This document shows positions 58,675 to 64,000 of a stretch of 64,000 nucleotides of DNA, piece by piece. This DNA is from Vigna angularis (Eukaryota > Streptophyta > Magnoliopsida > Fabales > Fabaceae). A program made the translations under genes and the position numbers. Numbering within the stretch: the stretch's first letter is position 1; every line of letters begins with the position of its first letter. The notes below the pieces were generated by a model, which had not been told where the DNA came from, did not search any database, and saw only the letters and a list, made by a program, of their open reading frames with translations. The DNA is taken from contig NC_068973.1 in assembly GCF_016808095.1 (NCBI RefSeq), positions 11,714,501 to 11,778,500 of the forward strand, in the 5' to 3' direction.

Positions 58675-59892
58675 CACTAATGCAATAAAAGGAAATGATA
58701 CCGGTTTTTTTCATCTATACGCAACGGTTCATGAACCGAGGTATAAAAAGGCGAGGCAAAAAGGGGTATCCTTTTTGTCTCGGTTCAGAACCGAGGTAGT
58801 ATGTGGGGGTCTTTTACCTCGGTTGGATTCAAACTGAGGCAGTAAATGCTTTTTTTTTATTCTTTTATTTCCAAAAATGGAGACTTTTGTCTATTCAGAA
58901 AAAGGGCGACCAGACGGTGAAGTGGTTGTAGCCGTGGTAGGTGTCGGGGACGGTGGTGGGGAGGCAGATCTACTGGCTACGGTAGGAGGCGTGGAGGTGG
59001 AGTGCGTGTTAGTAGACATCGATGCGGAAGTTGGGGTTGTGGGCGGATAGGGTGACCTGCATGGTGAGAGAGAGAGTGTTGGGGATGGGGGAAGAGAGGT
59101 TCAAGGTGAAGAAGGTGGCGTCTTGGAGGGTGAAGCAGGGCTTGGTGGGGCGGAGGATGACCCATATGAGGAAGACAAGGAAGAGGACTAGGAGGATGAA
59201 GGCGGCGACGCCGATGAGGATGAAGCGGAGGAGACGATGGCCAGTGGTGGAGGCAGCGACGACGACTAATGGTGGAGGCAGCGACGACGAAGAGGAAAAC
59301 TGTTCGGGCGAGATTGGAAGCAACACTTCACGTTCTCTGGCGGAAGAAGAAGAAAAAAAAAGACCGAAAATGTGCTTACGCTTTACCTCGGTTATAAAAA
59401 CAACCGATGCGTAAACCTTCTAGAAAAAATTCAAAATAAAATTATAAATGAAAATTTTGAAAAAACTATAGGCCTCAGTTCGCGCTTAAACCGAGGCATA
59501 AAGGGCCTATGACATCGGTTAAAATGGAACTGAGGTAGTAGAAGTTGACAAAATGGATTTGAAATGTTCATAATCAGTTCTGGCATGACATACTGCCTCA
59601 ATTGGTCAGAGAATTGAGGCAGTAGGCCTATGTCGAAAAAGTTGTCAGGGTTTTTTGCCTCTATTAGTCAGAGAACCAAGGCAGTAGGCCTATTTTGAAA
59701 AAGTTGTCAGGATTTTTTGTCTCGGTTGGTCAGAAAACCGAGATACTATACCCCCTTAGACATCGATTCGAACTGAACCGAGACATATAGTGTCACAAGA
59801 ATTACGAAATTGCCACAACATTTTTATACGCTTCGGTTTTTTTTGAAACCGAAGCATAATATGCGAGTTAAAAAACTATTTATTTACTAGTG
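58675..59892. mobile_element. non-autonomous CACTA element carrying a captured host gene fragment
   Basis: 1,218 bases from CACTAATGCAATAAAAGG to ATTTATTTACTAGTG. It is flanked by a perfect 3-bp duplication TAC (58672-58674 and 59893-59895). Its left end resembles the inverted right end of the CACTA element at 40764-45381 and its right end resembles that element's inverted left end, so it lies in the opposite orientation and belongs to the same family. Subterminal CCTCGGTT/AACCGAGG motifs fill both ends. There is no transposase; the centre is a G+C-rich NHL-type gene fragment on the minus strand. Confidence 0.9.
58903..59326 (-). pseudogene. captured NDR1/HIN1-like (LEA_2) gene fragment
   Basis: The minus strand from 59326 reads PISPEQFSSSSSLPPPLVVV, then a single membrane segment (LLRFILIGVAAFILLVLFLV to FLIWVILRPTKP), then the start of the LEA_2 domain (PCFTLQDATFFTLNLSSPIP, LTMQVTLSAHNPNFRIDVY). 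This is the layout of NHL proteins, plasma-membrane proteins of the NDR1/HIN1 family with roles in defence and stress. A TAA follows at 59009. Beyond it the frame still shows family wording (HALHLHASYRS, LPTTVPDTY, FTVWSPF) with another stop near 58970, and the element's own terminal sequence then takes over. There is no ATG at the 5' end, so promoter and start were not captured. Its high G+C makes it stand out from its surroundings. Confidence 0.85.
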
Positions 59893-60656
59893 TACGGAAC
59901 AAGGTACCACTTGATCACTATGGAGGAAGGGTCATATGATATGCATAATCTCCCGAGACTCAATTCAGTGCACAAAATCCTCGAAAGTACATTGTAACAT
60001 CAGGTATGGAATGCATAATAAATGAGTACTCATACTTGTTATTGAATGTGTGATGTGTGGAAAATTGTATGGTTATGGTTTGTCTATGTGCTTATTTATG
60101 TTATACATCATAATCCTAAATATTTAGATCATCTGCGTAAGTACAAGTGAACTCTATTTTCGAATGTACAAGAGTAACTAGTTTATTTACTGGCTATATA
60201 CCGACTAGAGTAACTCTTAAGAGTACAATAGAGTAACTCTTAAAGTGAGAGTTACATTTTGAACAATATAAATGAGATATTAACGTTTGCGGTTAGTTCA
60301 TAATGTACAAAACATATTTTGTAACCATAGCACGTGATATTATATATGTAAATATAATAAATATAATAAATATAATAAAAAAAAGTAATGAAATAAAATT
60401 ATATTAATGGTTTTTCCCACCTCATTTGCGTTGACTTGTGGTTAAGTAACGGACAGAAAACATAAATGTTTTTATTAATGAAGTGCCGGTTACCAACGTA
60501 GTTTACGGAATGAAATGTTGATCGAAAATATAAAGTTAGATGAGTAGGGTTAAACTTTTGTTCAAGGTGTGAATCAACCCTTGAATCCATTCTAGCTCTC
60601 AAACTAGGAGTTTTGAAACTCCATTGCTTTTTTGTTCTCTTCTAACTCATATATCC
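59893..60656. other. upstream region of the MYB gene
   Basis: A+T-rich, with an ATATAATAAATATAATAAAT run at about 60350-60378. Presumably includes the promoter and 5' leader; no single element can be named with confidence. Confidence 0.5.
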
Positions 60657-62792
60657 ATGGATATTGAGACACTGTTCAAAGAAACCTTTGTCCCACAGCC
60701 CTTACAAGAAAGCTGTATGAAAGATATGATTCCTTTGGGAAATCCTTTATCGCAAGAATGCTTGCAAGATTTTCACCATATTGATCAGTTTCACTTCAAT
60801 GTGCCCTCATCCAATAATTCAATAATCCAGAACCCAACTTTTGATGCTTTTGACAATTTCACCTTTACAGGTTCATCACCTGCTTTAGATGTATACGAGA
60901 GCAAGCCTTTTGTGGAGAATAGGCATACTCATGTCATGGACAATTTCCTTTATGGAAATTATAACTTGATTCTCCCTCAAAGGAATGTTGAACTAGATCT
61001 GATGGTTGCAGATCAAAGCTTTTTGCCTTTTAGTCCTCAAGAAATCAAACCCTCCAATTTTTCTTTGCCAGATGAAGTTTCATGCATATCCCCGATGAAT
61101 TATTACAAAAGAATTGGCCTTAACAAAAATAACAAATCCTATCCAACCACTCGAAGAACGTCCAAAGTTCGCAAGAAGTCCAACACAGTAAAGGGGCATT
61201 GGACAATAGAAGAAGATGGGTAAAAAATCTGAAAAATAAAACATAATTTCATGAAATCTATCATTTTGGTCATTTACATCATGGTTTTGAATTATTTGTT
61301 GGTCGCAGTTTCGTTGTACTAGTTTTGGCTGATATATATGACTATAATTCAGGTTGCAAAAATCAACACTACAGTCGAAATAGTGGTCACAAATCTTTTT
61401 TAAAACATTTACACTATATTCTTTGTTTACAAAATGGAATTTTATGTGTTTCAATTTCTTTTAAAAATATGGATCTGTGTTTGCACGAACAGATTATTGA
61501 TTCAACTGGTGGAACAATACGGTTTGAGGAAGTGGTCTCATATAGCTAAGATACTGCCTGGAAGAATTGGAAAACAATGCAGAGAGAGATGGCATAACCA
61601 TCTAAGGCCTGATATTAAGGTACAATTATTTTTTTTATCATGATTTACGTACACAATTTATCTTGTTACAAGTTTTCTTTAGTCTATCATAATATTTTTA
61701 ATGGTTTTTCAGAGTCTCTAAAAATGACATGGGTATTTACATTTTTTATATATATTACATTTTTGTATATATATATTTCAAAAATTTTATGTTTTTGGTT
61801 AATAAAATTATTGTATTAATAAATTAATTAATTTAATTTTCATTTATAAAGAATAATACAAATGATTTAATATTTTACATAAATATATTTATTTGGATTT
61901 TTTTCATAATAGTTTATCTACTTTATTGAAGTATAAGTTTTATAATAGATTTGATGGTTCAATGTTCTGTATTCTTTTACTTTAATTTTTTCTTTTTGTG
62001 ATGCAATTGATGAATTCTGGGATTTTAACGTTAAGATGTCAAAGTTCTAGCAAGTTATAAAATGAACTTTTGGACATTTATGTTTTGAATTTTTATTGTG
62101 GCATTATGCAGAAGGACACATGGAACAGTGAAGAGGATAAAATACTAATAGAAGCTCATGCTGAGGTAGGTAACAAATGGGCAGAGATTGCTAAAAGGTT
62201 GCCTGGAAGAACTGAGAACTCGATCAAAAACCACTGGAATGCAACCAAGAGAAGGCAATATTCCAAAAGAAAGTGCAGATCCAAGTACCCCAGAGGCACT
62301 CTTCTACAAGAGTATATCAAGAGCTTGAACTTAGACAAGAATCCCCCCATTGATTATAGGAGAAAATCTTCTGCTAACCATGCTATCAAAACCAGCACAA
62401 GCAAATCCACTGCACCAGCTTTGCCCCAGACAGCTTCTCAATTTTCTGCCATTGAATTGCCACCAGATTCTGATTTCAATGTGGTCCCAGATTTTCTCTT
62501 TGGTGAGAATCTCTTGGAAGAAGATTGCAGTATTCATTCCCTTCTAGATGGTGTGCCTTGTGTTCCTTTCATGGATAACAAAAATTGTGAAGGAAAATTG
62601 CAATGTGATCCTATGATGGAGGGAATGCAGCATTTCGAATATGGAGGAATAGAGTGTTTTGCAGCTATTAATGGAGATGAGAATCATGTTGAGACAGATA
62701 TGCAACCAGAGATGTTGGAAGTTGAAGTTAAGAAGGAGCTGGATTTGGTTGAGATGATCTCTCAGATTAATAGTGAAACTTTTCATGTTTAA
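60657..62792 (+). CDS. R2R3-MYB transcription factor, MYB98/MYB64/MYB119 type
   Basis: Three exons, 60657-61219, 61493-61619 and 62112-62792, sum to 1,371 bases (456 residues plus stop), with GT..AG introns. I chose ATG 60657, in a good context (CCATGG); the frame upstream opens only with TTG. Residues 1-175 are low in known domains and acidic/aromatic. R2 covers about 178-229 (KGHWTIEEDG, RKWSHIAKILPGRIGKQCRE, RWHNHLRPDIK). R3 covers about 230-281 (TWNSEEDKILIEAHAEVGNK, WAEIAKRLPGRTENSIKNHW). All six spaced Trp are present, including one at the first position of R3. The motif SKRKCRSKYPRGTLLQEYIK after R3 and the central position of the repeats are typical of the MYB98/64/119/115/118 clade, which in Arabidopsis acts in female gametophyte and seed tissues. 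The C-terminus is acidic. It should be a nuclear DNA-binding regulator; tissue and targets cannot be read from the sequence. No lesion seen. Confidence 0.92.
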
Positions 62793-62995
62793 GATCCCTT
62801 GCATGCATGGCTCCACATGCATTTTCCTTTTTTTGGAAACAAGGAAATGCATAGGCATCATTCCATTTCAAAATTTCAGCTACCTTAAAGATGTCTATCA
62901 TTTCTTACATTCCTAATATAGTGCTAGGCATAGACCAATAAGGAAATTTGTAAGGGAAAAACAGATATTTGCTATATTTAGTGTTATCTCAATTC

Positions 62996-63001
62996 AATAA
63001 A
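62996..63001 (+). terminator. candidate polyadenylation signal of the MYB gene
   Basis: AATAAA about 200 bases after the stop codon, a normal distance for a plant 3' UTR. Confidence 0.45.
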
Positions 63002-63253
63002 TTGTGTTCCATGAACACCTTTAAACAATGATTTAGAAAATATTAAGTCACTTAGGATTTTCTTAAATTTTGTTAGGTGGATATAATATATAACCATACG
63101 TGTATATAGTTTTCTCAAAATTTTATACTTTTATTAGGTGACACACATAATTATCATTATTATTTTTTTAAAAAAAGAAAACATTGGTCGGTCATAGAAT
63201 CGAAGATAAATCAATAAAAAGATGAAACTTCAATTTTTTATTAAAAATTTTAC

Positions 63254-63537
63254 GATTAAATATATTTTTAGTTTCTTAATCCAAAGTAAATAGATATATA
63301 TAGTTGGTTTTAATTTTTTTCATTTGTTAAATAATATTACAAGCTAAAATTTGAGCTTAAATGTGTTAAAAAAATATAATCAACTCAAACATCATCTAAA
63401 ACATGTTTAATACGTCAAACAAATTTAATAAAATTGAATTATGCATTCATTTTTAAAGTTTGGAAACCAAAATATATCAAAGATATACAAATTTTAATTT
63501 TAGATCCAAATTGATAAACTAAAAATATATTTAACCC
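63254..63537. mobile_element. small MITE, Mutator-like termini
   Basis: A perfect 19-bp inverted repeat, TTAAATATATTTTTAGTTT at 63256-63274 and its complement at 63516-63534, bounds about 284 bases of noncoding A+T-rich DNA. The tips resemble those of the MuDR-like element at 48920 (GGGTTAAATATGTTTTTAG). No 9-bp duplication survives. Confidence 0.6.
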
Positions 63538-64000
63538 ATTATTTTAAAATAATTGACATTTCTTGCTTTAATAAATTAATTTTTTGATTTATTATAATTT
63601 TTTTTATCAACTTCAAGTGGACACTTCCAATTCCTATTATAATTTTTTTATTTTGTCATATGATTTAAGGATCATGGAATCAACAAAGTCTATACATTTA
63701 TCTCTAAAATAAAATATTATAAAATAGCAGTGACATTTTTTTAAATTACTGAAAATGTTTAGACACCTATTCTTGTAAAATATCAGTGACATTTTTTAAA
63801 ATATTAAGAATTGTTAAACACCTGTTTTTTTAGTCTATTAATTGTCTTTCAGCACTAGTGTTAAATTTAAACACAGATCTTATCAACAGGATATATTTTT
63901 GAATGGTCTATTTAGATCGCTACCATTATGTCTATACTACACATTATAACAAAATCCCTGTAAATGTTTATCATTTTGTTTTTTTAAAAAAAGGAACATC
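63538..64000. other. A+T-rich right edge, nothing recognised
   Basis: No gene or element seen. A near-duplicate AGCAGTGACATTTTTTTAAA / ATCAGTGACATTTTTTAAAA lies at 63726 and 63781. Confidence 0.6.

Noticed and set aside
59022..59414. 130-residue basic plus-strand frame
   Set aside because: Shadow of the captured NHL fragment on the minus strand, which has a clear membrane segment and LEA_2 wording.
60624..60656. Upstream extension of the MYB protein
   Set aside because: The extension opens with TTG, not ATG; the ATG at 60657 has a good context and starts the expected protein.
1..64000. tRNA, rRNA or other structured RNA genes
   Set aside because: I saw no convincing cloverleaf, rRNA stretch or other known RNA by eye. 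A covariance-model scan would be needed to exclude them.

Overview
This is nuclear DNA from a flowering plant, most likely a papilionoid legume (I would guess Vigna or Phaseolus, but the sequence alone does not settle the species). The grounds are high A+T content, intron-containing genes with GT..AG splice sites, and dense nested plant transposons. Only two apparently intact host genes are present: a 12-coding-exon BOR-type borate exporter (25819-30256, + strand) and a three-exon R2R3-MYB of the MYB98/MYB64/MYB119 type (60657-62792, + strand). Almost everything else is transposon-derived.

Left part (1-24600). A Sirevirus-like Copia element (357-5556, TSD AATTA) carries only gag. A 9.8-kb Ty3/gypsy Tekay/Del-type element (7821-17575, TSD ACTAT) carries gag-protease-RT-RNase H and integrase, broken by frameshifts and a stop. 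Both read on the minus strand, have initiator-Met-type primer sites, and have LTR pairs about 99% alike by eye, so both are recent. A decayed Copia pol relic (18720-19745), AT microsatellites and noncoding dispersed repeats follow.

Middle part (24600-30560). The borate exporter gene has a TATA box, a roughly 1.2-kb leader containing six ATG-stop (ATGTAA) hexamers, and a CDS that splices to exactly 723 codons.

Right-middle part (30560-48900). A segment of about 1.2 kb is tandemly duplicated. Copy A (33230-35065) carries a small hAT element. Copy B (35066-48040) is split by two insertion complexes. The first is an LTR-element remnant (about 35725-40322) whose primer-binding site is itself split by a solo LTR (38822-40046). 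The second is a Mutator-like element (40594-47676, 9-bp TSD TTTAAAATA) with a CACTA transposon (40764-45381) in its left terminal repeat and a hAT element (46738-47667, 8-bp TSD) in its right one.

Far right part (48900-64000). A second Mutator-like element (48920-54288, perfect 9-bp TSD TTATTTTTA, 230-bp TIRs) carries a MuDR-type transposase. Converging on it is a small GRF-zinc-finger/coiled-coil/membrane-anchor gene, in the arrangement of mudrA and mudrB. A short CACTA element (58675-59892, TSD TAC) has captured part of an NDR1/HIN1-like (LEA_2) gene. The MYB gene and a small MITE close the window.

The two host genes show no functional link. The main interest lies in the composition and order of the nested elements, the companion gene of the second Mutator-like element, the captured gene fragment, and the ATG-stop-rich leader of the borate exporter.
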